A stretch of DNA of 64,000 bases from NCBI GenBank assembly GCA_009617715.1, contig VTFK01000093.1:682001-746000 (forward strand), read 5' to 3'. The stretch comes from Plectrocnemia conspersa (lineage: Eukaryota > Arthropoda > Insecta > Trichoptera > Polycentropodidae). Shown here in pieces: positions 15,001 through 26,600 of this stretch (the stretch's first letter is position 1; each line of letters begins with the position of its first letter). Made by a program: the position numbers and the translations under genes. Under the pieces are notes generated by a model. The model was given only the letters and a program-made list of their open reading frames with translations, ran no database searches and was not told where the DNA came from.

Positions 15001-16856
15001 CGGCTACACGAGAAGCTAGATACTTGGAAGTCATGAAACGTCTTCAATTTGGTAATTTTAATATTAACATTAAATAGAAGTACTTCAATTGTATTTTTTT
15101 GCTTGTCAAAAGTATCAACTTTATTCACGTGGATGTTTATATGCAGACTGCCCCCTTCCGATAGATTGTTCAATGCTCTTCAGAAGTCCGTCTTGAGATT
15201 TTAATGTTACTTTATTTACTTCAGGATTTGTTTATTACTTAAGTCCAGGTTATGTTACTGGTTTTGTATATATTATGAGGGACAGAATAACAACTTGATT
15301 ACCTATTCGATTCCCTGTAAAACACACTTCCACTGTATTTCACAAAGCCATTTATTGACGTCTTCGTCGAGCGGATATTTGCATTGGATTGAATTTTTTT
15401 CGTTTTTTCTTCTCTTCCCATCCCTTCGAGTGGCATCTAGAGGGTGAGAAAGTGTCTAGTCATACAGATCCTTGTATGGAGTCTTCCGAACATATGTGAT
15501 GTTGTTTTTGTTTAAAACCTTTCCTATGAGTATTTCACTTCTTCCGGGATCTATCTAAATACTTATTTATAAATTTCTTCGAAATCTAACAAGCATATAA
15601 AAATTACATATATCGAAATTGCACTTTCAGAAACGTTCGAAATGATCGGCGACTGTGGCGGCGATAAAGGTTACAAGTTTAACGTGTCTTATCATTTCGA
15701 GACAACCGTTCGTGCAGCCGGCGAGCACAGTCATCCGGCTCGAATGAAAAGATTAGCTCAAGAAGCGGTCACGTTGTCTACCAGTCTTCCGTTGTCTTAT
15801 AGCAGTTCGGTATTCGTGAGGACAGACCAAGACAGACTCGACATTATGAAGGTATTTTTAACCGTATTTCGCGTATCGTTAAGAGTATTATAAAACGATT
15901 TTTTTTTTCAGGTACTGATAACGGGTCCGTCGGACACTCCGTACGCGAACGGCTGCTTTGAACTGGACGTATATTTTCCCATCGACTATCCTAACACTCC
16001 CATGTTGATCAATTTGGAAACTACCGGAAAGCACTCCGTCCGCTTCAATCCGAACCTGTACATAGACGGTAAAGTTTGCTTATCTGTGCTGAACACGTGG
16101 CACGGACGCCCCGAGGAGCAATGGAACGCTCAAACTTCTAGCTTCTTACAAGTGAGTCTGTCGATAACGATGCGAGTCGTTTAAAACGCTCCGAAACGAT
16201 AACGATTGTGATTTTTCAGGTATTAGTATCTATCCAAAGTTTAATATTAGTACCGGAACCGTATTTCAACGAACCCGGATTCGAACGCAGCAGAGGAACG
16301 CCCGGCGGAACGAATCATAGTTTAGAATATAATTCCAACATTTATCAAGCGTGCGTCAGATGGGCGATGCTGGAACAATTGAGAAATCCGACATCGTGCT
16401 TCCAACAGGTGTGTAGAATTATGCTGCATAATTTTTGCAACAATTTTTTTATGTCACTCGTTATCTTTCAGGTGATTCAAACGCACTTCTGGTTAAAACG
16501 TGACGAAATCTGCACAGTGATTGAAGGGTGGATAGAAGAGTTGGAATCCCAGAGCGGAGATAAGCGAACGCAGCGTAACATAAAAACCCATATGATAGCT
16601 TTGAAAGTGAGTATTCGACGCCGTCGCTCGGCAGGAGACGAATGAGAAATTGTATAATTTTATTTGTCATTTTTTTCAGCGGCACTACAAGAGTCTCCGC
16701 GAAGAGCTCGCGAAGCTGAAGGTGCCGCCGGGCCTGGAAGATTTGGAGACGCCTTTCGACGAGGCGCGTGCGACCAGCGACTCGCCGGCGCCTTCTTCTC
16801 CGGACGTCGAGATGGACCAACTCGTAAAAAAAATGGTTTCGCAAATGGGCGAGTGA
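58..16856 (+). CDS. Bruce: BRUCE/BIRC6, giant E2/E3 ubiquitin ligase, C-terminal two thirds (5' end outside window)
   Basis: BIRC6/BRUCE is a very large membrane-associated inhibitor of apoptosis that ubiquitinates caspases and autophagy factors. I joined 46 exons, all GT-AG and in phase, giving about 3,116 residues. Exon starts: 58, 308, 509, 721, 953, 1177, 1854, 2158, 2436, 2749, 3039, 3233, 4633, 4836, 5400, 5617, 5932, 6168, 6597, 6903, 7224, 7662, 7810, 8006, 8619, 8832, 9025, 9315, 10105, 10258, 11260, 11480, 11817, 13020, 13245, 13520, 13782, 14222, 14482, 14738, 14907, 15631, 15912, 16220, 16472, 16680. The first exon enters with two bases of a split codon. Recognition rests on the beta-sandwich segment around 560-1010 (KIPLGWFYG), the long helical middle, and the UBC domain near the end ([12 protein letters not shown]). 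The human protein is about 4,860 residues, so the BIR domain and N-terminus lie upstream of base 1. No internal stop or frame break was found. Confidence 0.96.
1676..1765. repeat. Two adjacent hairpins in a BRUCE intron
   Basis: Within the intron 1307-1853 there is a perfect 8-bp-arm hairpin at 1676-1694 (3-base loop). It is followed by a hairpin with 16-bp perfect arms, 1723-1738 and 1750-1765, and an 11-base loop. This could be a decayed foldback element or a structured intron RNA. I see no open reading frame. Confidence 0.6.
3507..3560 (+). mobile_element. Solo end of a Tc1/mariner-like element in a BRUCE intron
   Basis: Directly after a TA dinucleotide the intron carries a sequence containing GTTTAAGACCAAACTATTTT. 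The same sequence forms the inverted termini of the Tc1-like element at 37930-38780. Only one end is visible here, so this is a truncated or solo terminal fragment. It lies in the intron between the exons ending at 3496 and starting at 4633. Confidence 0.65.
4042..4092. repeat. Two-copy tandem duplication, about 26 bp
   Basis: The unit beginning GCCAAAATAAGGCTAGTTCA occurs at 4042-4067 and again at 4068-4092, differing by one A. Each unit ends in GGC, so GGCGCC forms at both the junction and the end. The pair lies in a 1.1 kb BRUCE intron (3497-4632), which otherwise holds only the Tc1-like fragment and AT-rich sequence. Confidence 0.8.
12327..12824. mobile_element. hAT-type MITE in a BRUCE intron
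   Basis: The left end reads CTAGGGGTTGGCAACTTTTT. The right end, in reverse complement, reads CAAGGGGTCGGTAACTTG. The left end is followed by a GTGGGCCACA-like motif, which is typical of the widespread hAT non-autonomous family with GGGGTYGGCAA termini. The 498 bp element holds no reading frame. Flanks contain TCTAGA on the left and TTTAGA on the right, so the 8-bp target duplication is at best decayed. It explains most of the long intron between the exons ending at 12125 and starting at 13020. Confidence 0.65.
15912..16606 (+). other. UBC (E2) catalytic domain of BRUCE, three exons
   Basis: Exons 15912-16151, 16220-16408 and 16472-16606 encode the ubiquitin-conjugating core. The sequence shows the E2 signature: [20 protein letters not shown], then [18 protein letters not shown], where the Cys (codon 16077-16079) is in the position of the ubiquitin thioester residue. 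It continues with [19 protein letters not shown] and ends in helices ([19 protein letters not shown]). The preceding exon (15631-15851) encodes the start of the domain region ([20 protein letters not shown]). The last exon (16680-16856) encodes a charged tail of 58 residues ending in MGE. The core appears catalytically intact. Confidence 0.95.
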
Positions 16857-17575
16857 TCGGTCGGCGCCGTTAAAATTGTTCATTACTGATATTTTTTATT
16901 TAAATCGAATACATAAACTGTGCATTTAACAAAATTTTCGAATTATATGTACAATTTTATATACGCAATAGTGGTTAACGATATTTATAATTTATTTTTT
17001 TAAATTTTTTTAAATCTTGCCAGTTATTGTTTTTAAACGTTACCGAAAGAAACGAATAAATTATACCCGATTATTTTGTAAAGCCTCGCATATTTAGACA
17101 GGGAACGTATTGCATCGCATCCCTCGACCCGGATGCGTATGTATTTTTTTATCACATAACAAAACCGTTTTTTATTCAGCGTAACAACGTAAAGGACACT
17201 TACTAGAGTCCGCAAAACGATCGGCGAACATTTTATTGAAATTTTTACTCGCGATCGTGTCGAAGTCGGCGTTGCAAAATCGAGGCGCAACGACGAAGTG
17301 TGCTCTAACGGACCCGCACCGAATCGTCGAGTATGTCATCGTGTTGCAAAATTACCTAATCCGATGTGTTATTGGATAAAATGTAAATAAACAATTTTCA
17401 AGAAAATTTTGTCGTTTTTCATTCAACGTTTTGTTTTAATTTATTTGATAAAATATGTTACATACGGAACGCATCGATAATTGTTTATTTTATTATAGTT
17501 TCGTAACAATCTAACTCAGAGTCGTCTCATATATGAATATTCAACAAGTAAAAAATAAAAACAATAATTTACAAG
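16857..17575. terminator. Shared 3' region between convergent BRUCE and WDR20
   Basis: The two stop codons face each other across 719 bp. For the plus strand, AATAAA occurs near 17056 and at 17386-17391. For the minus strand, TTTATT (AATAAA in reverse) occurs at 17440-17445 and 17484-17489. The most distal signals of the two strands lie within about 100 bp, so the 3' UTRs may overlap. No other gene is evident. Confidence 0.55.
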
Positions 17576-19551
17576 TCAGTCGACTACGTCGATGCGTTCG
17601 AAACGCCCGTCCCGTTCAAAGAGCCGCGAGGCGTCAGGCGCGTCTCTGGAGGGCGGAGGCAGGCCGGGACGCGCCCAGGTGTACACGCCGCCGTCCTGGC
17701 AGGCCGTCAGCAGACAGTCCTCCCGGAATAGGAGGGCGGTGAGCCGTTCGTGGGCAACCTTCTTGCACACGAGCGGCTCCAGCACGGGACAGTCTTCGAA
17801 GCGAGGGCACGCCGCCGTCCCTATCGGCCGCAGAGAGTCGCAGGCTCCCCGCGCCCCGCATCCCCCGCAGGCGCCGGTGTCAGAGCAGCCGCTCCCGCTT
17901 GCCTTCGTCCGCGGCGCCGACGAGTTGGCGACCGAAAGCCGCTCTTGCCGTCGCTCTTGGAAGTGAGACTGAAATTGCGCCGGTGGGAATGATCTCTCCG
18001 GTCGCCAAACGCGAAACCCGCCAGCCGCTGCGTCACGGCGCTTAACGGGCCCGTGTCGATCGGAGCGCAGCCGCCAGTCGAGTTGGCCTTGGCGGAGCTC
18101 TCGGACGAGGCGACGGCGCTCGCTTCGGAGGATTCGGCTCCTATCTTGTTCTTGGGACACTTGGCGACGACACCGTTCGTCGGAGGGGTCCTTGCGTTGG
18201 ATGCGTGCGAAATTCGACTCTTGGGCGGCCGCAGGACGTCCTCGGTGACATCCCACAGGCACAGTTGAGTGTCCTGCGATACGCTGCCAAGTCTGTAGCT
18301 CACTCCTGTCCGGTCGGGGTCCGGCGCGCGCGACTCTCCGTCAGAGCCGGGCGAACCGCCGCCGTCGCTGTTTTCGGATAGGCAGCAGGTATACGGGTCG
18401 AAGGCCACGACAGAGACCCACGACCTGTGTCCCTGGCCGCGAGCCACGACTCTGCTCTCGGCGAACGACCACACCGTCACGAGGTCGTCCTCGCCTCCCA
18501 CTGCCACGTACCGTCCGTCGGGAGACCAACACGCGCACAGGAAGCCTCCGAAGTACGACCTCGCGTGCCCGACCAGCTCCATCGTGTCGTAGTGGAAGAC
18601 TCTCAGGAAGCCGTCCTGCGAGGCGACGGCCAGATGAGCTCCCCCGGGAGAGAACGCGAACTCGTTTATGCAGCAGCCTTCGGATCCGACGACCCAGCGG
18701 TAGAGGGGATTGCGCGTCGATTTGGTCTTGCAGGTATGGATCGCGTATCCCTCTCCTCGCTTGAACGGCTGATAGTGAGGGGCGGCCGTCCCGCAGCCGA
18801 GCTCTTCGTTGTAGACGTAAAGCTGTCCTGACGCGTGAGCTGCTAGGAACAGATTACACGAACCGGGAACCCATCGAATGCACGTGACGCGCGTCTTGTC
18901 GATGAGTCTCTGCAAAAGAAAGGCGATACGGATTATAATTTACTTTTATTCACTAACGACAACATGATAAGAAAAACACTCACCTCTTCGTTATACAATT
19001 TGCTAATTTCCTTCTTGATAGGATCTAATATTTGCATTTGACCGGTGGAGAAGCCGATCAGTAGCGAAACGCTATATGGGGTCGTTGTGACCGCGTTGAA
19101 GTCGTGACAGGTCGGATTGGTTCCCTTGTAGATTTTTTTGTCGACCGGTTTGGACAAATCGGCGGCCTGGAAGCGAGAGAGCGCGAAGGTGAGAAGGTGA
19201 GAGGGCGAGAGGACGGGAAGGCGAAACGGCGAACGGTACCTTCCTGACTCCGCGGTAGACGTACACGTACAGCTCCTTGCCGTAGTTGAAGGCGATGCGG
19301 TCGCGGTCTTCGGGCGGCGGCTGAGGCGGCGGTGCTTCGTCGGCGGGGTCGGGCTGGGACGGCGCCTGGGGCAGCGTGACGAGACACGCGCACACCCCCC
19401 GCAGGAACTCCGCCGCCAGCGCCCCGCCGTACGCCACGCGGTTGGGCCGCGAGTACTCGGACAGGGCCAGCAGCCGGTAGGTGCCCTCTCGCGTCACGAA
19501 CTGACTCTTGATGTCCTCCTTGGCGGCGGCGGGCTCGCCGGCCCCCGCCAT
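17576..19551 (-). CDS. WDR20-family WD40 protein, with an apparent frameshift
   Basis: WDR20 is a beta-propeller cofactor that stimulates the deubiquitinases USP12 and USP46 together with UAF1. Three minus-strand exons: 19240-19551, 18984-19166 and 17576-18909. The start gives MAGAGEPAAAKEDIKSQFVT, matching the family N-terminus (IKSQFVTREGTYRLL, SEYSRPNRV). Later family landmarks include KPVDKKIYKGTNPTCHDFN, PHYQPFKRGE, CKTKSTRNPLYRWVVG, GGEDDLVTVWSF, SWVSVVAFDPYT and SQDTQLCLWDVTEDVL. The C-terminus (PRFEDCPVLEPLVCKKVAHE to TACQDGGVYTWARPG) is in another frame. Exon 3 is 1,334 nt, one base short of a whole number of codons, so a one-base loss around 17935-17960 is implied; in the first frame a stop occurs at 17821. 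Expected length is about 609 residues, against about 570 in human. The coding sequence is strikingly GC-rich for this window. Confidence 0.93.
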
Positions 19552-19760
19552 GGCCGTGGGGGCCGAGGGGGCTCACCCCGCCGCCCAGGGCTCACCATAA
19601 CACGCCCCCCGCGCCCGCGGACGACGATCGGGCCCACATCGCGAGGCGCGCATGCGCGCGACGATCTCACCGGTCTCCGCTCACCATCGCCCCCGTCCTC
19701 TTCGCCGCTTTCCCGCTTTCCCGCTTCCCCGCTCTCCCGCTCTCCCGCTTCGATTTATAT
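19552..19760 (-). promoter_or_regulatory. GC-rich upstream region of WDR20 with CT-rich mini-repeats
   Basis: The sequence directly upstream of the WDR20 start codon is rich in CpG. Around 19700-19750 it contains repeated CCCGCTTTC / CCCGCTCTC units on the plus strand, which read as purine-rich repeats on the gene strand. It then drops abruptly to AT-rich sequence. Such composition suits a CpG-rich promoter with a GA-rich element, but I cannot locate the start of transcription. A similar purine-rich stretch sits in the first intron (19167-19239). Confidence 0.4.
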
Positions 19761-20236
19761 TTACGAATCCGTTGCGAGCCGAACTCGATTAACAACCGTG
19801 TCAAAAATCGCTCTTTATGGCCAAAACGTGTTTTTTTTATAACTTTCGCACTTCTGGGTTGCCATATGAGCGTAACTTTTTCAAAAAAACTTTTTGACCT
19901 TGCCCAAAAATATAGACCTGAGTTGTGAAAACTCGACTAAATAGAAAGAGATACAAAAAACACTACGTGATCAGAGTTTTATTGTGTTTATGCTTAATTT
20001 GACACAGTTTTTCTGGTTTTGGTCTCATATAATTTTATAAGTCTTATTTTTTATTTAAACATCGCTACTCTACCGACTCCATCGTTTTTTAGCGTGACTT
20101 TATAATTTAGAATAGCAAAAAAATGGTATGAAAATTCGATATGACCCAAATAAGTTATAAAAAAAATGAATTAATCCCATTCAAAGAAACCACAATAAAT
20201 TTAGAGATTGAGGGAAATATACATGTAAAAAATCCT

Positions 20237-20240
<4 letters not shown>

Positions 20241-20298
<58 letters not shown>
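20241..20298. repeat. (TA)29 microsatellite
   Basis: An uninterrupted run of TA dinucleotides, 58 bp. It lies just upstream of the non-LTR retrotransposon remnant, in AT-rich DNA. Confidence 0.95.
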
Positions 20299-20301
<3 letters not shown>

Positions 20302-20449
20302 GCAAAAAATTCATATATAGTACGTTGAGGGTATAGAATAGATTGTGAATTTATTACACTTTGGTTTAATAATTTGTAACCAGTACTGATGAATTATATG
20401 TAAATATAATTGAAGAAACTTGGAGAATACTAGGAACTAAATTACATTA

Positions 20450-21460
20450 TTTAATAAATAAAACACAATCCGAAGAAGAAATATCCGATAATTTGAAGAT
20501 TACTACTATTATACCTATACCTAAAATAAAATAAAATAGTAAAAAGGTTGAGGAAATGAGCCAAGTAATAGTTGCTTTATATAAAAAAGGTAATGAAAAA
20601 AGTAGTAATCAAACAATAAAAGGATTTCATTATTTCTCAAAACATTCTATGTGAACAACAATCGGGACTTAGAGAAAAACATTTCACTGAGACTGCATTA
20701 CGAATAGTTATAAATTATTGGTTTTTAGCTAAAATATTGGAGCAGTTTTCTTGGATTTCAAGAGAGCTTTCGAAATATTAGACAGAATAATAATTATGAA
20801 GAAATTAGAGAATATCGGTATAAGTGATATAGTTTTGAGATGGTTCAATAATTATTTAAAAAAATTGAAAAAAAACTAAAACTAAATGTATGTTTATTGC
20901 TTATAAAGATTTGTTAGATAGTAATACAAAAATAGTTATAGATAATTCTGTATTATCCATAATGAAAATTAAGTTAAGTTTAAACACAAAAAAATAATCT
21001 ACAAAAGTTTTATATTGCCCCATTTTAATTATTGTGCAACCATATTAACTTGTTTAATAAATTAGATAAAATGATGTAGCAAAAATTACAAAATAAAGCA
21101 ATAAGAGTAGTTTTAAATATAAATAGATTTACTAGTTGTAGAAATATGATTGATAGATTGGAATGGTTAAATGTTCAAGAAATATTGAAGATTAATGTTT
21201 TAGTATTTATATATAGGTTAGAAAATAATATGTTAGCAAAGTATTTTAATGAATATTTAATAAAAAATAAAGATGTACATACATTTAATACTAGAAATAG
21301 AGATAATTTAAAAATAGTTAGGTGTAAGAAGATGAGTATGGCCAGGGTAATGTGAATATGTATAATAATATTTCTAGGACAGTCCGCAAAAATAAAACTG
21401 TAGAGGGTTTCCTAAATGAAATAAAGAAACACATTCGTGTATTAAGAAATAAATTATAAT
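20450..21460 (+). mobile_element. Non-LTR (LINE) retrotransposon remnant, reverse transcriptase C-terminal half
   Basis: Translating across frameshifts gives recognisable LINE reverse transcriptase blocks. Near 20735-20850: GAVFLDFKRAFE, then IGISDIVLRWFNNYL. Near 21000-21130: ILPHFNYCATI and QNKAIRVVLNINR. Then an open stretch 21146-21355 runs from MIDRLEWLNVQEIL to HTFNTRNRDNLK. The last pattern (WLNV, then NTRNRDN) is the usual end of Jockey/CR1-like LINE ORF2. Many stops and indels interrupt it, so the copy is dead. The endonuclease domain is absent, fitting 5' truncation. The tail runs into TAAATAAATAAA and TA repeats near 21480-21545. Confidence 0.85.
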
Positions 21461-22009
21461 ATTAGGTCTTTTTCCTGTTTATATTTATATATATATATAT
21501 ATATATTATATGTGTAGTGTTAAAATTAGCTGAATAAATAAATAAAATCATAATATTAAATAACTTAAACTTTCACCGTACCTATAACTTATAGTACTGT
21601 TATTTCATATAATTATAAGTTAAAAATCGTTTGAATTAAAAAAACTGAAACACCTATTTGCGTCCACCGCATATAAGTAACGTTCGACATAGCACGTGTC
21701 AATGCCTCCGGTGTGAAATCTAAGTGGAAGTCATATGTTTAACACGACTATTGAAAAACACAGGAAAATAGCTAACGAATTCGTACTTTGTTGTTGATTT
21801 CACGCACGTTTTCTGCGATTACAATAATTTGTTCATATTGTTGTCTCGATAATTTAAATATGATGTTATCTAATATCGTTTAACGACTTTGCCGTCAATT
21901 CCTAGCACATAGACTGGTAAATGTACCGACCATCGAAAAGACATACCAGTTTACTATAAAAAACTAATACCTCTAATTTGTCTGCGAAAAAAGTAGAATG
22001 ATATTTTAA

Positions 22010-22260
22010 AGACAGTTAGGCAGACGGGTGGTAATGGATGACAATTACACAAATTGAGCCATTGTAGTAGTATTTTTATTAAAAGTATGTAGAGTTTAGA
22101 TGTTTGTTATTGAAATATATGCGAGTGAACAGTGGACGAGGCATCACCTGCCATTATCTTCCCGTCGAGGTTCACCAAAAGAAAGTGCTGCCCTTTGCGA
22201 GCGTCACGTCAGTGTTAGCCACGATGAACGAATAAACGAGTAGATAAATAGGCCCCCACA
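22010..22260 (+). repeat. Interspersed repeat, partner of the inverted copy at 31136-31325
   Basis: The segment GAGTTTAGATGTTTGTTATT, continuing into a GCGAGTGAACAGTGGACGA-type block, matches the reverse complement of 31136-31325 over roughly 180 bp with scattered differences. Shared features include the block TATTTTTATTAAAAGTATG and the TGACGTCAC-like end. No coding potential is visible. The segment at 22300-22560 resembles it loosely (TTAAGCCGCTGCAGTAATG and GTCACGCCAGTGTTA), so two related copies may sit side by side. Confidence 0.65.
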
Positions 22261-22354
22261 ACAGAAAATGCATTTTTTTTTATTATTTTATTAATTGTGG
22301 TTTTGCGATGGGATAGTGAAGTGTGGCAATTAGACACAGATTAAGCCGCTGCAG

Positions 22355-22414
22355 TAATGTTTTATTAAATGATGTTTTATTGAATGATGTTTTATTGAGT
22401 AATGTTTTATTGAA
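22355..22414 (+). repeat. Tandem array, four units of 15 bp
   Basis: Four consecutive 15-mers of consensus TGATGTTTTATTGAA, starting at 22355, 22370, 22385 and 22400, each differing from the consensus by 0-3 bases. The array sits within the second, diverged copy of the interspersed repeat, at a position where the first copy has a single similar block. It therefore looks like a local expansion. Confidence 0.85.
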
Positions 22415-23639
22415 GTTGTTTACATGGTAAAATAGACGATTGCGGAAGGACCCGTTGTGAGCCCTACCAGGGCTGCCACTCGAGAGAATAACCGTCACGC
22501 CAGTGTTACTCAATTGCCACTAAGTTTGGCCATCACAAATCTAGGCTCCCACAGGGAAAAAATTCATAATAAAAAAAAGTCAATCTCCTTATGTACTCAA
22601 TAAATATTTCTTACTGGCTTTTATTTTTAAAAAGAATTCGACGTGACATGTTATTGTCCAGAAATACGCACTGGACAATATAAATTGCAGTTTATCATAT
22701 ACAATTCATAAGCTTCTAGGAACGAATCGTCTTTGAATTAATTTATTGACAGACGATGATATGTTGGCTTATTACAGTATATAATCTTTTATTCATTGCA
22801 AGTAAGCAAATGATCAATACACGATGTGTTTGGACGGCGAAAAAAAAAGAAAAGATCATATTCTTAGTTTTTGAAGCATGTTTTTGCCACGCTACTTTTT
22901 TTAGTAGTATTTCGTAATTCATATTACTAAAAAAATCATGAAAATTGTGTTTTTTGAGAGATTCATCGCCATAGGAAAAAAATTAAATTATTTTGCGCAA
23001 TTCAGTATGTGAAATATATTATTTGTCGCGCATTTTTTACGATGTGTTTTGATTCGAGTTTAAACTTAAAAATTAAATATTCTCAATTTACCATCGGTTC
23101 AATTGACATTTTAAAAAAAGGTAAAATGAAAGATTAAGAAGCAATGCCACGACCAAGTCTCCAATTAAGTAATGCGTATATGAGTCTGCCAATTTGATAC
23201 ATAGTTTAGCATCGAACTCACATAAACCTTTTTTGCCGTCACCAATACGGTATTATTTTGACTTATGTGCATTATTAAAAAAAATATAGGATGGTGCTGT
23301 TAGGTTAATTATTTATTTGATTTAAGAAAACGTTTTTTGCTGATTTAAATATTTTTCTCACACCTAATCTAGAAATAAAAATAAATCAATAACAATACTA
23401 TTTAAATATTAATAATATTTTTATTAATGATAATAATATAAATTGAATAAATATTGCACTTACTTTAGTTTGTATATTTTTAAATCGTTTAGCTAAAAAG
23501 AGTGCGGCGTCGAGTGACGCTACGGGTGGTAGCACTGATCCGGTTGTCAAGTAAAACAACTGGGGTAGTGTTGTCAAATTGAAAATAACAGGAATTCGGC
23601 CGAAAGCTAGCGCTTTATGGCAACATTGTTTGAGGCGCG

Positions 23640-26600
23640 ATGCTTTCTTCGAGCGTTTTGTCGAAAGAGTGCCGCCTGTGTGGAGTCTCAGATGGACCTT
23701 TCGTCAACATCTTCGGTGCAATGGGACTCGCTGGCAAAATCAAAATTCTCCTGCCGATGCTCGTTGTATGCCCTCTTATATGTCGCTTTAGTTCTACTTT
23801 TAATTCATAAAAAAAATAACATGCCAATATTTATCTGTCATTATTTGTATCTAATATTATATTACTTTATCGTTATCGATATTTATTTATTTATTTATCG
23901 TTATCGATATGTATGCTAGGGAAAGATTGAATTGCTTCGATATAGTATTCCTACGACTTGAACTGCTAACTATTTCTGATACATTTAAAATGGAAATAAA
24001 ATCACTAATTATCACATTCGTTTGGAAAAATAATAATACAGCTTATATATAATGATGCTTTACTCTTGTAAAACTATTTTGATGCATTTCATTACATTCC
24101 CAAATAACTTCAATAAAATAGCAAATAGTAAAAATATACATACACTATTATATTATTTTTTAAAAACTGGTACATGAAAATGTTTTTCAGCGGATGTTTG
24201 GTCCTTTAATTTGCTTTTATGTAAATTTTCAAATACGGTTTTAAAACTTTCATGCACCCCATATCCATGTGTGACGTGCTTCTTTTAATGCCATCAATTC
24301 TTTATCTTATAGTTCAATAAATTCAACTACTTTCCTGCCATATTTGCTTTCCTGTTTTGCACTGCTTGGAACAAGATGCATCCTTTTAGGAATGCTAATT
24401 TCTTTTCTGTCAAAATTAGCTCCTAAAAGTGATACTCGGGAAAATATTATTTAGTGGGTAACAAAATATGTGATGTCTGTGAACAGTTGGACTAACGTCG
24501 CAATGTATTTTTGCTGACTTGTGTTCACTGAATGCACCCGTTGAGTTATGATATGTATGAAAAGAAAATCTAACGGCAGTATGTATCCCTTTAGGGCTTC
24601 GGGAAAAATCTGAGCCAGCCCTGAACAAATATGGTAATTCTAAATGACTAGTAGAATCACTGTTTTTTGTATATAAAACAAGTGTTTTTTTTTCTAATAT
24701 TTTTACCTTTGGTTTTTCGTTACTAGATAATTGTAAAGGTGTTGATCCACTATGTGTAAATTAAAAAAAATACACGTGATAAAATTACACACGCAATAAA
24801 TTTCACATTCTCCAGTAATATATACATATAACCCTTCGGTGTGCATATAAAGTATTAAAACAGAACCAAAAATGTATTTATAAGTATAAAATGCCTAGAC
24901 AAAGTATGCACTAACTATGAGTTTTAATTTAGCTTACAATGCTACATTTCATGTATACTTTCACTAGATAATGTATGCTTTAACTAGTGAGTGAGTGAAC
25001 TTTCTGATGTAAGCTAGTTACATCATCAACGAACAAGATTTGGCAGACGGGCGTGTTTAACAACCAACTTAATTGCGAGCGACTAATCGTAGAGCTAATA
25101 ATAAAAAATATTAGCGTTGGACAAGTTAGGTGTTAGCGAGCGGCAGTGAGCGAGTGTTTGTCAGAACAGTGACACCCCGTGAATAACTGCAACGAATCTA
25201 CTTGAAAGGAGGATTATATTAATGGCAATAAGATTTACCTTCATTTCTATTATATATTTATTTATTTAATTTTTAATATTTTTAAAAACACCGAACAAAA
25301 GAGCATACAATAACTAGTTACATTGTTCATAAATTATTTTGTGTGTACTGAAGTGATTTGACAGTGCATACATAGACTAGTTAATCCCTTCCCGGTCATG
25401 TCTTTTTTTTGGATTTATTTTCAATAAAATGGGTAGTAAATCAAATTGGTCTATATGGCTATCGGAGTATCACTATTCATCTCAGCAACCCCGAAAACTA
25501 TGGATTCAATACCAATATTTTTTTTGACAGTTTATTTTCCATCCTTCTCAACCCCTTTGTCGATGGGTGGTTAAATTGGACTTAAACGGATTTCGGAGTG
25601 TCACTAGTCATCTCAGCGAACCCGAAAACTATGGATTCGACACCAATATCGGTTTTTACATGTCACTCCCCACCCCTAGTGGCCTAGGGATGGTTAACCT
25701 CCACATTTTTTTCAGATAGTAAATAAGTTTGGTTAAAATCGCTCCAGGCGTTCCATAGTTATATAGACATCATAGAGGGCAGCTAGGGGCATTTGCCCCC
25801 CTTGAATATGTCTAGAAAAAAAGCTAAAATTACGTCACTGATTCTAAACCAGAAATTCTCGGGTAATCACTCAAGGAAAATCTAAAAAAAAGTATTGAAT
25901 CTATTCAGAAAATATTTTTTTAAATATGTCATTTCAGTGAAATCATACCGGAATACATTTTAACTGGTAGATATATATTTTTATCGGTTGAAGTATATTA
26001 TATTTGGCAGGTGCTAATAAAATTATATGATTTCGACTTTTCCACATGTAGTAATATATGTATTTATATACTTATCATTATTTATTTATATGCAATGTAT
26101 AAATGCTACAGTGATGTGTATTTTTCAGTGAAGTTATATTTTCACTACAGAAGTCCAAATACATTTTCATGTTTTAAAAATATAACTATCCTTACCGATA
26201 TTATTACGGATTTATGATTTGAGAATATTGGTTAAAGTATATTCAAACCGAATTTTAGTCAACAGGAGGGCACAAAAACAATTATCACTTCACAGAAGTC
26301 TAAAATCTATGTCAAAAGCAATAAAATTGTGTTATTCCCACCGCGACGGCGCCGACACATAGAACACCCTCTGAAAATCTACTTAGTAGACTAACAGAAA
26401 GCCTTTTTTTTTGAAAGAAGATTATATTTTTTTATTGAAATTAAATAATTTATTACGATTTAAATAAAAAAACTTTGACAACCACTGGGAAGGAAAATCA
26501 TTGTTGCCCAGAATATCAAAAAAAATGTTTTCAAAACAAAAAAACAACATTTACCAATTAAATATGATAAATGTTGTTTTTTATATCGAAACTGAATAAA

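Larger units (their letters stand above)
19761..23639. other. TE-rich spacer between divergent WDR20 and the ZAD gene
   Basis: No host gene is evident in this 3.9 kb. It contains the (TA)n tract at 20241-20298, a dead non-LTR retrotransposon (about 20450-21460), a short TA tract near 21485-21510, an interspersed repeat at 22010-22260 and a related repeat with a 15-bp tandem array at 22300-22560. Apart from the non-LTR remnant, reading frames are short and broken. Confidence 0.6.

Noticed and set aside
17900..17950. A tiny intron in WDR20 to explain the frame change
   Set aside because: The only GT...AG pair seen there spans about 34 bases, too short for an insect intron; an indel is more likely.
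17592..18831. Long open frames on the plus strand across WDR20
   Set aside because: They are GC-rich shadows of the minus-strand WDR20 exons and contain no recognisable domain.
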